Below, in pieces: positions 1-7,034 of a stretch of DNA of 12,993 nt. The position numbers and the translations under genes are program-made. Below the pieces are notes generated by a model, which was not told the origin of the DNA, made no database searches, and saw only the letters and a program-made list of their open reading frames with translations. The first letter of the stretch is position 1, and every line of letters starts with the position of its first letter. The stretch comes from Chitinophagales bacterium (lineage in GTDB: Bacteria; Bacteroidota; Bacteroidia; Chitinophagales; BACL12): positions 1-12,993 of the forward strand of contig JACMJP010000029.1 of assembly GCA_014380545.1 (NCBI GenBank). Reading direction: 5' to 3'.

Positions 1-633
1 ACCTTTATCATCATATCCAACAATTACAAATGCATGTCCTGCCGGGTCTTTTCCATTCTCTTTAATAATCCCATCTTTACCAACCTCATCCCATCCACTT
101 CCAATTCCTGCACTCACATACAAAATTCCAACTTCAGTTAAAGCGCAATGCATAGCAACAATATCTTTATGATTTACCCTGTAATATGCCCCAAGCGGCC
201 GGGTTGCTGCATCCTGCGCAATTTCAATTGTGTAATTTCCATTATAATTTTTATTCCATTTATTTATTAGAGAAAGACCATGTTTATGCCATGCTTTCAT
301 ACCTGCCCGTATAGAACTGCCACTATCATCTATTGTATTAAATTCATCATATCTCCTTGCAAGCCCGTAAATCATAAAAGGGCTTAAAGCATCAGATAAA
401 GGATTTATTTTTCTTGTTTTAAATAAATAATGCGCCGCAGTTGTTAAAGAAAACCCTGTGCATGCGTTGGTATCTCCCTGGTTGAGAACAGGAATTTTTT
501 TTTTCATATATTCTTCAAGACTTTTATAAGGAGATACTTCAATTAAGGTGGGTACATAAATTTTATCTCTGAAGTCAATAATGTCTTTACAAACATTTTT
601 TACCCATTTGGGTTTTGCTGCGATAGGTGGCAT
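1..633 (-). CDS. Papain-like C1 family cysteine peptidase, C-terminus cut off by window edge
   Basis: The frame is open from an ATG at 633 to the window edge, giving 211 visible residues that start MPPIAAKPKW. Residues 52-62 (Q-G-D-T-N-A-C-T-G-F-S) match the papain active-site block: Gln52 is the oxyanion-hole residue and Cys58, six residues later, is the nucleophile. Residues 199-208 (GHAFVIVGYD) match the block carrying the catalytic His, His200. The Asn that completes the triad would lie past the edge. Papain-family enzymes cleave peptide bonds. There is no signal peptide and only about 50 residues precede the active-site block, so a cytoplasmic protein without a classical long propeptide is suggested; this is inference. 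It lies 127 nt after the thioredoxin-fold gene on the same strand. A run of ten As encodes Lys44-Lys46 and may be prone to slippage. The family call is firm; the substrate is unknown. Confidence 0.85.
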   Translation of the reverse strand, partial: MPPIAAKPKWVKNVCKDIIDFRDKIYVPTLIEVSPYKSLEEYMKKKIPVLNQGDTNACTGFSLTTAAHYLFKTRKINPLSDALSPFMIYGLARRYDEFNTIDDSGSSIRAGMKAWHKHGLSLINKWNKNYNGNYTIEIAQDAATRPLGAYYRVNHKDIVAMHCALTEVGILYVSAGIGSGWDEVGKDGIIKENGKDPAGHAFVIVGYDDKG

Positions 634-666
634 AGAATATTTTTTTAATCGTAAAAAAACAATATT

Positions 667-698
667 GAAAAGTAATTCAATTGTTTGGTTTACGCAAA
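667..698 (-). promoter_or_regulatory. Possible Bacteroidota-type promoter of the C1 peptidase gene
   Basis: Read on the minus strand, TTTG (698-695) is followed by a 20-nt spacer and TACTTTTC (674-667), which matches the TAnnTTTG -7 consensus except for the last base. It lies 33 nt upstream of the peptidase ATG. The spacing is right, but in A+T-rich DNA such a match can arise by chance. Confidence 0.3.
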
Positions 699-723
699 TA
701 AAAAGATATTTTCACATAACAAT

Positions 724-739
724 TCACCAATATTGGTGA
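724..739. repeat. 16-bp perfect palindrome between two minus-strand genes
   Basis: TCACCAATATTGGTGA equals its own reverse complement. It starts 21 nt past the stop of the thioredoxin-fold gene and lies 90 nt upstream of the peptidase start. Neither strand carries a clean T-run right after it, so it looks more like a protein-binding operator than an intrinsic terminator, though a weak hairpin is possible. No regulator gene in the window can be tied to it. Confidence 0.4.
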
Positions 740-760
740 TAAGAATTTATTTATGATTCT

Positions 761-1933
761 TTATTCCTCACATTGTTTAATTATTAATTCAGCTTCTGAA
801 GTATTAGTTTTATTTTTCTCTGCAAGGGCTTTTGCTTCTTCGGCAAACAATTTTGCATCGGTTTTATAGCCGAGTTTTATTAAGATCTTTGCCTGCAATA
901 TTGTATTGAAATAATCCTGCTTTAATTTAACTGATCGTTTTGCATACAGTGAAGCTTTCACTATCTGAGTAGTTTCATCAGAATGTATATATATGTTTTC
1001 TGCGATTCTTCGAAGTGGCGTCGCATCATTCCAACTATATGTTTCAGTACCCCGTAATGCAGTTGAAATATAATTGCTCCATTTTTTATTTTTTTCATAA
1101 ACAGCCAGATCATTTACAAAGATCAAAGAGTCAACCTGGCTATTGTTAAATGTAGTTGCAACATTCCTGTTCAAAAAATAATTGGCTGTATCATTTGCAT
1201 TTGCGGCAGTTTGTAAATTATAAGCCGATGAAAGGTAAATTTTTCTATCCACTTTTTTTTGTGTTACTACTTCAGCAAATTCTTTTTGATGATCAATAAT
1301 AAATTTAAATGGAATGGAATTAATATCAGAAACACCACTGCTTAATATTTTCCAGTTGCCGGAAGAAATTTCAAAATTATTTTTATTGGCTTCAAAATAC
1401 GTATTTACAACCTGCTGTGTCGGCAATCTGCCTTTTGATAAAACCTGCAAATATTTATAACATGCGGTTGAATCCAATAAATTATTTTCAAACTGATTTT
1501 TTAAATAAGGTATTTGATTTTCTGTAATTAAAGATGTTTCCCCCATTTTTATAAAATCAGCACCTTTATATTCACCAATAAATTGATATATTGTTTCACC
1601 TGATTTATTTAAAACAACAAAAGTTGGAAAAGAAGTAATATAAAAACGTTTCACTAATGCCTGTCCGTCTCCGGTTGTCATATCCTGTTTCACACAAATA
1701 AAGTTTTTATTATAAAACGCTGCAAGTGTACTGTCTATAAAAACTTCGTTTATCATTTTTTCGCAATGCCCGCACCAGTCTTCATAACACATAAATAAAA
1801 CAGGTTTATTTTCTTTTGCAGATAATTCAAGTGATTGTTGAAAAGTGATTTCTTTAAACTCAATTGCATGCTGAGTGAAGCAAAAAATCCGGAAGAAGAG
1901 CAGACAAAATCCAGTTATAAATATTCTTTTCAT
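761..1933 (-). CDS. Exported thioredoxin-fold protein with CGHC active site
   Basis: This is a 390-residue protein. It opens with a short basic start and a hydrophobic stretch (MKRIFITGFCLLFFRIFC, residues 1-18) typical of a signal peptide, so it probably acts in the periplasm or envelope. A thioredoxin fold covers about residues 25-135. It holds the redox motif W53-C-G-H-C57 and the expected cis-proline at Pro103 in SFPTF. Proteins of this type reduce or exchange disulfides. The remaining 250 residues are mostly helical and unassigned; the last 60 resemble a helical-repeat segment (DAKLFAEEAKALAEK). I chose the ATG at 1933 over an upstream in-frame ATG at 1993 because the signal peptide begins there and a TAnnTTTG box lies between the two. 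It is divergent from scpB. The fold call is strong; the exact partner is unknown. Confidence 0.85.
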   Translation of the reverse strand: MKRIFITGFCLLFFRIFCFTQHAIEFKEITFQQSLELSAKENKPVLFMCYEDWCGHCEKMINEVFIDSTLAAFYNKNFICVKQDMTTGDGQALVKRFYITSFPTFVVLNKSGETIYQFIGEYKGADFIKMGETSLITENQIPYLKNQFENNLLDSTACYKYLQVLSKGRLPTQQVVNTYFEANKNNFEISSGNWKILSSGVSDINSIPFKFIIDHQKEFAEVVTQKKVDRKIYLSSAYNLQTAANANDTANYFLNRNVATTFNNSQVDSLIFVNDLAVYEKNKKWSNYISTALRGTETYSWNDATPLRRIAENIYIHSDETTQIVKASLYAKRSVKLKQDYFNTILQAKILIKLGYKTDAKLFAEEAKALAEKNKTNTSEAELIIKQCEE

Positions 1934-1978
1934 AAAGAGGGATAAAGTTAAAACATTGTTTATTAGAGCACCGCCTTG

Positions 1979-1986
1979 CAAAAATA
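1979..1986 (-). promoter_or_regulatory. -7 promoter box for the thioredoxin-fold gene
   Basis: On the minus strand this reads TATTTTTG, a full match to the TAnnTTTG -7 consensus of Bacteroidota. It would place the transcript start about 40 nt upstream of the ATG at 1933. I see no good TTG/TTTG -33 element at the usual distance. It supports the shorter start of the gene, because the in-frame ATG at 1993 lies upstream of it. Confidence 0.4.
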
Positions 1987-2010
1987 TCTCCAATACTTGG
2001 CGAAATTCCG

Positions 2011-2018
2011 TAGTTTTG
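2011..2018 (+). promoter_or_regulatory. -7 promoter box directly upstream of scpB
   Basis: TAGTTTTG fully matches TAnnTTTG and ends only 7 nt before the ATG at 2026 (4 nt before the GTG at 2023). Transcription would start at or next to the start codon, so the scpB mRNA is probably leaderless or nearly so. No convincing -33 element is seen. Confidence 0.45.
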
Positions 2019-2022
2019 CGTT

Positions 2023-2751
2023 GTGATGAATGACTTACAAAAACTCATAGAAGCATTGATCTTTAGCGCCGAGCAGCCAATTTCAATTAGCGAATTGCAG
2101 ACAGTTTTATTTACTTATTCAGGTGAGGAAATAAGTCTTGAGGCAATACAGGAATATGCAGATGCTATTGTTCTAAAGTATGAAGGGGATGATTTTATTT
2201 TTGAAGTTGTGAAAAGCGGTGGTGGCTATCAGTTTCTTACAAAGCCCACTTATCACAAACCTATATCAACATTATTGCAACACCGCTCCCGCAGAAAATT
2301 ATCTACAGCCGCATTAGAATGTTTAAGTATCATTGCATATTCACAGCCAATTACAAAAACAGAAGTTGAACAAATAAGAGGAGTGAATTGCGATCACACA
2401 ATTCAGAAATTATTAGAAAGAGACCTGATAAAAATTACAGGCAGGGCAGATACACCGGGAAAACCATTACAATACGGATCAACACAATACTTTATGGATT
2501 ACTTCGGCATTAATAACCTGGATGAATTACCGAAGTTAAAAGAATTTGAAGCGAAAGATATTTCTTCTATAGGTGATCCGGGAGATATTATGGTGAGTGT
2601 GGAAGAAACTGAGGCAGGCACAACAATTATTGCAAATTATGATGAGCGTCGGGAAGATGCACAAAACGAAAATTATGAGACAAATCAAGAAATTAGTTCA
2701 GAAGACAATGACTCCGAAGAACAAAAAGAAATTCCGGAAGGAAATAGCTGA
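2023..2751 (+). CDS. scpB: Segregation and condensation protein B
   Basis: ScpB is the winged-helix subunit of the SMC-ScpA-ScpB condensin complex that compacts and segregates the chromosome. This 242-residue protein has two winged-helix regions, at about residues 5-80 and 90-160. The second contains the family-typical stretch from LSTAALECLSIIAYSQPITK (residues 93-112) through VEQIRGV to GRADTPGKPLQYGST. Residues from about 180 to 242 form an acidic low-complexity tail rich in Glu, Asp and Asn, and the usual family core ends before it. Translation can start at GTG 2023 or at the adjacent ATG 2026; I favour the ATG, which would shorten the protein by one residue. The last 44 nt overlap the start of the rluB-like gene in another reading frame, so the two are probably co-transcribed. 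scpA and smc are not in the window. Confidence 0.95.
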   Translation: MMNDLQKLIEALIFSAEQPISISELQTVLFTYSGEEISLEAIQEYADAIVLKYEGDDFIFEVVKSGGGYQFLTKPTYHKPISTLLQHRSRRKLSTAALECLSIIAYSQPITKTEVEQIRGVNCDHTIQKLLERDLIKITGRADTPGKPLQYGSTQYFMDYFGINNLDELPKLKEFEAKDISSIGDPGDIMVSVEETEAGTTIIANYDERREDAQNENYETNQEISSEDNDSEEQKEIPEGNS

Positions 2752-4411
2752 CGGTAAAAAAAATTCTGCAGCCGGTATCAGATTTTCAAGAAAAAAACAT
2801 TCAGATAATGATTATCAGAGGAGAGATTCTTCTGATAATGATCGCTCGTTTGAAAGAGGTGCCCGCAGGCCTGACGAAGCCGGGCAGGAGAAAAGAACAT
2901 ATCGAAAAAATGAAAATTTTAGCCGGAGGGATGATGATAAAAAAACTTTCGGGAGAAAAAATTTTCAAGAAGAAAGATATCCTGAAAAAAGAGAATACAC
3001 CAAAAGAGAAAATTCAGATAATTACAAGGGCAGAAATGATGAAAGAAAACCTTATATAAAAAGAGAAACCTCTGAACGATATCCCGATAAAGGAGACGGT
3101 GAAAAAAAATCATACGAAAGAAAAAGTTATGCTGATAAAAATGTTGGTGGTAAAAGAACGTATCAAAAAGATGAGAGAAGAACTGACGGGGATAAGAGAA
3201 CATATCAAAAGGATGATAGAAGAACTGACGGGGATAAGAGAACATATCAAAAGGATGATAGAAGAACCGACAGTGATAAAAGACCATATCAAAAAAGAGG
3301 AGAAAGCACTTTTAGTGATTATAGAAATAGAAACAGCAGGAATTTTGATGAGAGAAAAAATACAGGAAATAAAAGATTTGATGATAACCGCACTGTGAAG
3401 AATGAAAGAAGAAATGATGAACAAACACCTGACCGCCGATTCAATGAAGAAAGGAGATATGAAAGAAGAGATACAGGTGAAGGAGAAAATTCTAATGATA
3501 ATCGCTATAATAAGCAGGATGACAGAAAATTTGAAGGAAGAGAATATAAAAAGAAAATAAATTTTGAAGAAGACAGGCAAAAAAGATTTATTGATGATGA
3601 AAGCCCACTGAAAAAAGACAGGAAAAAATTTGAGGAAAAAAAATATTCTACTTACGAATACGATCCGGGCAAAACAAAAAAAATATACAAAGAGGAAGCA
3701 GAAGAAATGCGCCTGAATAAATATCTCGCTCAATGCGGCGTAGCGGCAAGAAGAAAAGCTGATGAATTTATTGAGAGCGGGTTAGTAAAAGTGAATGGAG
3801 AGATAGTGAAAGAAATGGGTTACAAAGTAAAAGAGGGTGATGAAGTACGTTATAAAGGGAAGATTATAACACCGGAAAATAAAGTATATATATTATTAAA
3901 TAAACCGAAAGACTTTATTACAACTGCCGATGATGAAAAGGGAAGAAAAACTGTAATGGAGCTCATAGAAGGAGCAACAAGTGAGAGAGTTTATCCGGTT
4001 GGCAGGTTAGACAGAAATACAACAGGACTATTATTGCTTACTAACGATGGGGAAGTAGCGCAAAAATTATCGCATCCAAGTCATGGCGCAAAAAAAATAT
4101 ATTCTGTTGAATTAGATAAGCCGCTTTCAACAAGTCATTTACAAATGATAATTGATGGAATTGAACTGGAAGATGGAATTGCTACTGTAGATGAAATTGC
4201 TTATGCAGATCCAAAAAATAATAAAGTAATTGGTGTGATGTTACATGCCGGTAAGAACAGGATCGTAAGAAGAATTTTTGAATCATTGGGCTATAAAGTG
4301 GAAAAATTGGACCGCACATTTTACGCAGGGCTTGATAAAAAAAATGTGAACCGGGGAAAATGGAGATTCTTATCAGAAAAAGAAATTATACAGCTGAAAA
4401 GAATGAAATAA
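2708..4411 (+). CDS. rluB: RluB/RsuA-family rRNA pseudouridine synthase with a long charged N-terminal extension
   Basis: From the ATG at 2708 this is 567 residues, against about 230-300 for typical family members. The C-terminal part carries the enzyme. An S4 RNA-binding domain begins at residue 334 (MRLNKYLAQCGVAARRKADE), and the catalytic domain has GRLDRNTTGLLLLTNDG with the conserved catalytic Asp at residue 435. By family knowledge it isomerises a uridine to pseudouridine in ribosomal RNA, probably 23S rRNA position 2605 (E. coli numbering). Residues 1-333 are almost all Lys, Arg, Asp, Glu, Asn, Tyr and Ser, hence probably disordered, with a 14-residue tandem repeat at about 149-196. 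The start is uncertain: in-frame ATGs at 2597, 2657 and 2675 lie deeper inside scpB. A start at 3707, preceded by AGAGGAAG, would give a short canonical enzyme. Long extensions of this kind are usual in Bacteroidota, so I favour the long form. Confidence 0.88.
   Translation: MTPKNKKKFRKEIADGKKNSAAGIRFSRKKHSDNDYQRRDSSDNDRSFERGARRPDEAGQEKRTYRKNENFSRRDDDKKTFGRKNFQEERYPEKREYTKRENSDNYKGRNDERKPYIKRETSERYPDKGDGEKKSYERKSYADKNVGGKRTYQKDERRTDGDKRTYQKDDRRTDGDKRTYQKDDRRTDSDKRPYQKRGESTFSDYRNRNSRNFDERKNTGNKRFDDNRTVKNERRNDEQTPDRRFNEERRYERRDTGEGENSNDNRYNKQDDRKFEGREYKKKINFEEDRQKRFIDDESPLKKDRKKFEEKKYSTYEYDPGKTKKIYKEEAEEMRLNKYLAQCGVAARRKADEFIESGLVKVNGEIVKEMGYKVKEGDEVRYKGKIITPENKVYILLNKPKDFITTADDEKGRKTVMELIEGATSERVYPVGRLDRNTTGLLLLTNDGEVAQKLSHPSHGAKKIYSVELDKPLSTSHLQMIIDGIELEDGIATVDEIAYADPKNNKVIGVMLHAGKNRIVRRIFESLGYKVEKLDRTFYAGLDKKNVNRGKWRFLSEKEIIQLKRMK
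3152..3295 (+). repeat. 42-nt in-frame tandem repeat, about 3.4 copies
   Basis: Three complete 42-nt units (3152-3193, 3194-3235, 3236-3277) and an 18-nt partial fourth encode KRTYQKDERRTDGD, KRTYQKDDRRTDGD, KRTYQKDDRRTDSD and KRPYQK. Units two and three differ at only a few bases, which suggests recent duplication. The repeat lies in the disordered extension of the rluB-like gene, and its copy number could vary between strains without breaking the frame. Confidence 0.9.
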
Positions 4412-4422
4412 ATAATTATTTC
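4405..4422. terminator. Weak A+T hairpin spanning the two convergent stop codons
   Basis: GAAATAA-ATAA-TTATTTC forms a 7-bp stem with a 4-nt loop. The left arm contains the TAA of the rluB-like gene and the right arm the TAA of the oxygenase gene. It is the only structure in the 4-nt gap and could act as a weak bidirectional terminator, but it holds one G-C pair and has no T-run. Confidence 0.3.
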
Positions 4423-5363
4423 TTCAATCCAATTTCTCTTAAACGTTCATCTAAATATTCTCCCGCTGTTATAGGTTCATAATGCAATTGATTATTTTCT
4501 GTAACACAATTTTGCAAACAAGAAAGATCCATTGATGAAACCGGATGCAAAAAGAAAGGAATACTTAAACGGAATGTATGCCATTTATCTCTGGGCGGAT
4601 TTACTACTCTGTGTGTTGTTGATTTTAAAACATCATTTGTAAAACGCTGCAACATATCACCCACATTCACTACAATTTCTTCAGGAGCTGTTTTTACAGG
4701 TATCCATGCACCATCATTTCGCAACACTTCCAGCCCATCAGCACTTGCACCAACTAATAAAGTAATTAAATTAATATCTTCATGTTGCTCCGCTCTAATT
4801 GCGCTTGCAGGCTCTTCAATGATTGGCGGATAATAAATTGCCCTTAGTATTGAATTTCCTTTGAGTATTTTATCATTAAAAAAATCCTCAGGTAAATTAA
4901 GAAATAATGCCAGCGATGCTAAAATGGCACTGCCGCTTTTTTCAAAATTCTTATATAAATTTTTTCCAAGTTCATTAAATTCCGGAATCTCTGTTATAGA
5001 AATATTATCAGGATATTCTTTTTTCAGCGGGTCATTATCACCCACATATTGTCCGAGTTGCCAGAACTCTTTTAAATCTCCTGCCTTGCTGTGTTTTGCA
5101 TGTTCTTTTCCAAATGAAGTATAACCTCTTTGCCCGGCAAGCCCTGCAATTTCATATTTGCTTTTTATTTCAAGCGGTAAATGAAAAAAATCTTTTACTG
5201 ATTCATAAAAATTATGCACTAATTGCATATCAATTCCATGATTTTGTATTGCAACAAAACCAACTTCCCTGTATGCTTTACCAATTTCATTTACAAATTT
5301 CTGTTTTCTGTTTGCATCACCTGAAAGAAAATCAGAAAGGTCAACGGTTGGAATAGTGTTCAT
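4416..5363 (-). CDS. Isopenicillin-N-synthase-like Fe(II)/2-oxoglutarate-dependent oxygenase
   Basis: This 315-residue protein has the standard length of the family. The N-terminal region (IPTVDLSDF at 4-12; VGFVAIQNHGID at 34-45) matches the non-haem dioxygenase N-terminal domain. The C-terminal domain shows the full iron site: His194 and Asp196 in QHEDINLITLL, and His251 in STTHRVVNPP. The co-substrate-binding R-x-S is at Arg265-Ser267 (FRLSIPFF). Such enzymes couple 2-oxoglutarate decarboxylation, or in IPNS itself substrate oxidation alone, to hydroxylation, desaturation or ring formation. No biosynthetic cluster surrounds it, so the substrate cannot be inferred and an antibiotic role should not be assumed. 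It follows asnS on the same strand after 115 nt of very A+T-rich DNA and converges on the rluB-like gene with only 4 nt between stops. Confidence 0.9.
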   Translation of the reverse strand: MNTIPTVDLSDFLSGDANRKQKFVNEIGKAYREVGFVAIQNHGIDMQLVHNFYESVKDFFHLPLEIKSKYEIAGLAGQRGYTSFGKEHAKHSKAGDLKEFWQLGQYVGDNDPLKKEYPDNISITEIPEFNELGKNLYKNFEKSGSAILASLALFLNLPEDFFNDKILKGNSILRAIYYPPIIEEPASAIRAEQHEDINLITLLVGASADGLEVLRNDGAWIPVKTAPEEIVVNVGDMLQRFTNDVLKSTTHRVVNPPRDKWHTFRLSIPFFLHPVSSMDLSCLQNCVTENNQLHYEPITAGEYLDERLREIGLKK

Positions 5364-5423
5364 CGTATTATATTTTATATTGAACCAATATTAAGTAAAA
5401 TTAAATAAAATTGAATGTAAAAT

Positions 5424-5439
5424 TTGAATTACAATTCAA
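5424..5439. repeat. Near-perfect 16-bp inverted repeat between asnS and the oxygenase gene
   Basis: TTGAATT-AC-AATTCAA has 7-nt arms around a 2-nt centre. It lies about 40 nt past the asnS stop and 60 nt before the oxygenase start, in minus-strand transcription order. On that strand it is followed by ATTTTAC, so a weak terminator is possible; a binding site for a dimeric regulator is the alternative. Confidence 0.3.
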
Positions 5440-5478
5440 GCTATATATTATTTAATTGTTTTTAATCATTTACATATT

Positions 5479-7014
5479 TTAAGGTTCTAACCTTCCGTAA
5501 AATCTCGGAAATGGAATTGCTTCCCGTATATGCTGAATGCCTGTGATCCACATAACAATTCTTTCAAGACCTAATCCAAAACCAGCATGTGGCACACTAC
5601 CAAATCTTCTCAAATCCAAATACCATTCAAATACTTCCATGGGCAAACCCTCATGCTTAATTCTTTCAATTAAAAAATCAAGATTATCTTCTCTTTCCGC
5701 ACCTCCAACAATTTCACCATAACCTTCCGGTGCTAAAACATCAACGCCTTTTACATAACGTTCATCTTTCGGATCCCGCTTCATATAAAATGCTTTCACC
5801 TGTGCAGGCCAGTTATATACCATCACCGGGCAATCAAATAACCTTGTGAGAATTGTTTCATCACTTGCACCAAGATCGCCACCCCATTCAAATTTTTTGG
5901 CGCTCGCAAGCCATTGCGGAATATTGGTGAGTTTTTCATCAAGTTCTTTTATTTCATTTTTAATTGTGTCAATCTTATTTCTGTTAAAATTAATTTCACC
6001 CTGTTTTAATGCACCTGAATTAATTTTTGTTTCTCTTTCTGTAATTTCTTTTTCAAGTAATGTTTTTTTAGTTTTCAAATCTGCCACATCATCTTCTAAA
6101 GTTTTAATACTATTTTTTCCATCTACATCTTTTTCTCCACGAATTATTTTCACTGCATCATCGTAATGTATTCGTGGAAATTTTTTGGTAACGGCATTTT
6201 GCAGATATGTCAGGTCTCTTTCAAGCACTTCTAATTCTTCTTTACAATCAGCCATTACATCATTCACTACATTTTTAATAAAATCTTCAATTAATTCCAT
6301 GTTCATATCCAGATCATAAAAGGCCATCTCAGGTTCTATCATCCAAAATTCTGAAAGGTGTCTTCTTGTTTTGCTTTTTTCAGCACGAAAGGTTGGACCA
6401 AACGTATAAATTTTTCCATGCGCCATTGCTAATGCTTCACCATATAATTGACCACTTTGACTTAAGTAAGCAGGCTTACTAAAGAAATCTGTTTCAAATA
6501 AAGTGGTAGTACCCTCAACAGCATTGCCTGTAAAAATTGGAGCATCTAATTGTAAAAAATTATTCTTTTGAAAATATGAATGAATAGCAAAAATAATTTT
6601 GTTGCGCACCCGCATAATTGCCCATTGTTTTTTGCTGCGCAGCCATAAATGCCTGTTCTCAATTAAAAAATCAATGCCGTGTTCTTTTTTTGCAATGGGA
6701 TATTCACTAGCAATTGATATAACCTGTAGTGTCGCTACCTGCACTTCATACCCGCCAATTTGTTTTTCATCCTGCACAACATTTCCTGTAAGAGATAAAG
6801 AACTTTCCAGCGTTAATCTTTTTGTTTCCTCAAACACTGCTTCACCAGCTTTATTAATATCTATTACACATTGTGCAAAACCGCTTCCGTCCCTCAAAAC
6901 GATAAATACCAAACCTTTGCTGTCCCGTTTAGTGCTTACCCAGCCTTTTAATTCAACCTGCTGCCCAACATAGTTTTTTAATTCACTTATATATTGAAAT
7001 TTTTCTATTCGCAT
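5479..7014 (-). CDS. asnS: Asparaginyl-tRNA synthetase with a coiled-coil insertion
   Basis: This class II aminoacyl-tRNA synthetase attaches asparagine to tRNA-Asn in the cytoplasm. It is 511 residues long, against 466 in E. coli. An N-terminal OB-fold anticodon-binding domain covers about residues 15-105 (VELKGWVSTKRDSKGLVFIV). The catalytic core has motif 2 at about 207-231 (GPTFRAEKSKTRRHLSEFWM) and motif 3 near the end (GFGLGLERIVMWITG, then IREAIPFPR), the usual AspRS/AsnRS closing signature. Residues of about 295-372 are a Lys/Glu-rich predicted coiled coil placed between the DDAVKII and FEWGGDLG segments, where the E. coli enzyme has only some ten residues; this accounts for the extra length. 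The ATG at 7014 fits the family N-terminus. Upstream lie a possible attenuator and a second promoter-like box (7039-7046). The oxygenase gene follows on the same strand. Confidence 0.97.
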   Translation of the reverse strand: MRIEKFQYISELKNYVGQQVELKGWVSTKRDSKGLVFIVLRDGSGFAQCVIDINKAGEAVFEETKRLTLESSLSLTGNVVQDEKQIGGYEVQVATLQVISIASEYPIAKKEHGIDFLIENRHLWLRSKKQWAIMRVRNKIIFAIHSYFQKNNFLQLDAPIFTGNAVEGTTTLFETDFFSKPAYLSQSGQLYGEALAMAHGKIYTFGPTFRAEKSKTRRHLSEFWMIEPEMAFYDLDMNMELIEDFIKNVVNDVMADCKEELEVLERDLTYLQNAVTKKFPRIHYDDAVKIIRGEKDVDGKNSIKTLEDDVADLKTKKTLLEKEITERETKINSGALKQGEINFNRNKIDTIKNEIKELDEKLTNIPQWLASAKKFEWGGDLGASDETILTRLFDCPVMVYNWPAQVKAFYMKRDPKDERYVKGVDVLAPEGYGEIVGGAEREDNLDFLIERIKHEGLPMEVFEWYLDLRRFGSVPHAGFGLGLERIVMWITGIQHIREAIPFPRFYGRLEP

Positions 7015-7034
7015 AAAAAATTATTTTTGAATGA

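Noticed and set aside
1934..1993. Upstream in-frame start at 1993 for the thioredoxin-fold gene
   Set aside because: It would put 20 non-conserved-looking residues before a good signal peptide and begin upstream of the likely -7 box at 1979-1986.
2808..3398. Plus-strand frames at 2808-3059 and 3099-3398 inside the rluB-like gene
   Set aside because: They are frame-shifted readings of the same Lys/Arg-rich repeats; the rluB frame is the one that continues into the S4 and catalytic domains.
3110..3733. 207-residue open frame on the minus strand, and a 122-residue one at 2919-3287
   Set aside because: They are antisense to the purine-rich rluB extension. The strand bias removes stops and yields Phe/Ile/Ser-rich nonsense with no domain.
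4861..5356. Plus-strand frames of 86-87 residues antisense to the oxygenase gene
   Set aside because: They overlap the conserved oxygenase sequence and show no domain or promoter; ordinary shadows.
4416..5363. Oxygenase gene as part of a beta-lactam or other secondary metabolite cluster
   Set aside because: No non-ribosomal peptide synthetase, acyltransferase or transport gene is nearby; the neighbours are housekeeping genes.
5537..6973. Several plus-strand frames antisense to asnS
   Set aside because: asnS is unambiguous over its whole length and these frames show no family features.
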